DNA of 64,000 nucleotides, taken from Pelagicoccus sp. SDUM812002. Its GTDB lineage: Bacteria; Verrucomicrobiota; Verrucomicrobiia; Opitutales; Opitutaceae. The notes below the pieces were generated by a model that did no database searches, was not told the origin of the DNA, and saw nothing but the letters and a program-made list of their open reading frames with translations. The translations under genes and the position numbers were made by a program. The stretch is taken from contig NZ_JARXHX010000003.1 of assembly GCF_031127835.1 (NCBI RefSeq), positions 248,001-312,000 of the forward strand. Direction: 5' to 3'. Positions 63,530 to 64,000 of the stretch are shown in pieces (positions within the stretch are counted from its first letter, which is position 1; every line of letters starts with the position of its first letter).

Positions 63530-63988
63530 ATGAAAAAGACTACTATCGCCGCTGCTAAAAAAGTTGCCAAGAAAGCCGTCAAAAAGGCCGCCGTTAAGAA
63601 GGTAGCCGCTAAGAAAGCTCCCGCCAAGAAGGCTGCCAAAAAAGTAGCTGCCGTGGCTCCCATTAAAGAGGTCGCAAAAAAGGCAGCAGTCAAAAAGACC
63701 GCACCTAAGAAAAAGAGCGCCAAGAAAGCTGCCCCAAAGACCACTATCGTCGCCAATGTCGACATTGGTTTCGGGAACACGCTCTACCTCCGTGGCAGTG
63801 CCAACGGCCTCTCATGGTCAGAGGGCGTTCCGATGGACTGCAAGACCGACGCCAGCTGGAGCATCGACATTGCTGGCGTAACGACGGCATTCGAGTTTAA
63901 GGTACTGATTAACGATGAGTACTGGAATGCTGGATACAACGACGTGGCAGAACCCGGCGTAGTGACAGACATTACTCCCGTTTTCTAA
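63530..63988 (+). CDS. histone-H1-like tail fused to CBM-like domain
   Basis: A 152-residue protein. Residues 1-70 consist of KKAxxKK-type repeats (KKVAKKAVKKAAVKKVAAKK), like bacterial histone-H1 proteins. Residues 72-152 form a beta-sandwich-like domain (TIVANVDIGFGNTLYLRGSA, WSIDIAGVTTAFEFKVLI, NDEYWNAGYNDVAEPGVV) resembling the early-set/CBM20-CBM48 starch-binding fold. The ATG at 63530 starts the Lys-rich part directly; the frame also runs 30 codons upstream. Combining DNA-binding and glycan-binding modules is unusual. Confidence 0.75.
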   Translation: MKKTTIAAAKKVAKKAVKKAAVKKVAAKKAPAKKAAKKVAAVAPIKEVAKKAAVKKTAPKKKSAKKAAPKTTIVANVDIGFGNTLYLRGSANGLSWSEGVPMDCKTDASWSIDIAGVTTAFEFKVLINDEYWNAGYNDVAEPGVVTDITPVF

Positions 63989-64000
63989 TCAGCACCTCAA

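Overview
The window looks like a chromosomal stretch of a Gram-negative marine or saline bacterium of the Verrucomicrobiota, probably class Opitutia near Pelagicoccus or Puniceicoccus. Four things point there: a tiny basic protein typical of Chlamydiae/Verrucomicrobia (6216-6371), a planctomycete/verrucomicrobial DUF1552 plus multi-DUF cytochrome pair (56577-60493), polygalacturonase genes beside a secreted Gfo/Idh/MocA oxidoreductase, and a Pal/LolA-like/RND outer-membrane inventory. This placement rests on family knowledge, not a search.

Layout. 1-6371 is housekeeping: tilS (cut by the window edge), serS, a GT9 glycosyltransferase, trmL, thrB, smpB, rpoZ, cutA and the small basic protein. 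6497-11084 holds an M23 peptidase, a lipoprotein, two rhomboids, a thioesterase and cspA. 11099-16468 is an outer-membrane protein / LolA-like / RND / DUF2892 operon diverging from a BigR/SqrR-like ArsR regulator, with twin operator-like repeats between. 16612-21597 carries an RRM protein, an RluA-type pseudouridine synthase and an oxyR-like gene diverging from ahpC-ahpF. 21720-28011 holds a lysine-tailed HhH protein, a CPXCG protein, two GH28 proteins and a Gfo oxidoreductase. 28095-37082 holds a frameshifted TonB_C-like pseudogene, asd, an L,D-transpeptidase, dinG, a TPR protein, a ceramidase-like protein and an AraC/NmrA/DUF1772/SnoaL-like cluster.

The most interesting part is 37717-50541. 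A duplicated AraC/pfkB module has been damaged around an IS3 remnant. It adjoins an operon that reads as mannosylfructose synthesis: mfpsA-like synthase, mfppA-like phosphatase fused to a glycoside hydrolase, and fructokinase. Upstream on the same strand are an MscS channel, a PRC-barrel protein, a helical lipoprotein, a DUF1328 membrane protein, a KinB-like histidine kinase, a sigma-54-activating response regulator and a Dps protein. I find three sigma-54 (-24/-12) promoter candidates, ahead of mfpsA, the DUF1328 gene and dps. Two have paired CTTGC-N5-GCA-type dyads upstream, about three helical turns apart. Together this suggests a sigma-54-controlled osmotic/envelope stress regulon that makes and may also recycle a sucrose-like solute.

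50638-64000 holds a sterol-glucosyltransferase-like GT1, an NhaC antiporter with a structured leader, proB, a tRNA with CAU anticodon, an esterase plus DUF1552/cytochrome gene set, a NarL-type regulator, a CbiX-like protein, pal, and a histone-H1-like tail fused to a carbohydrate-binding-like domain. Sugar phosphate, proline and Na+/H+ functions lying together fit a salt-exposed organism. I saw no CRISPR, prophage or rRNA.
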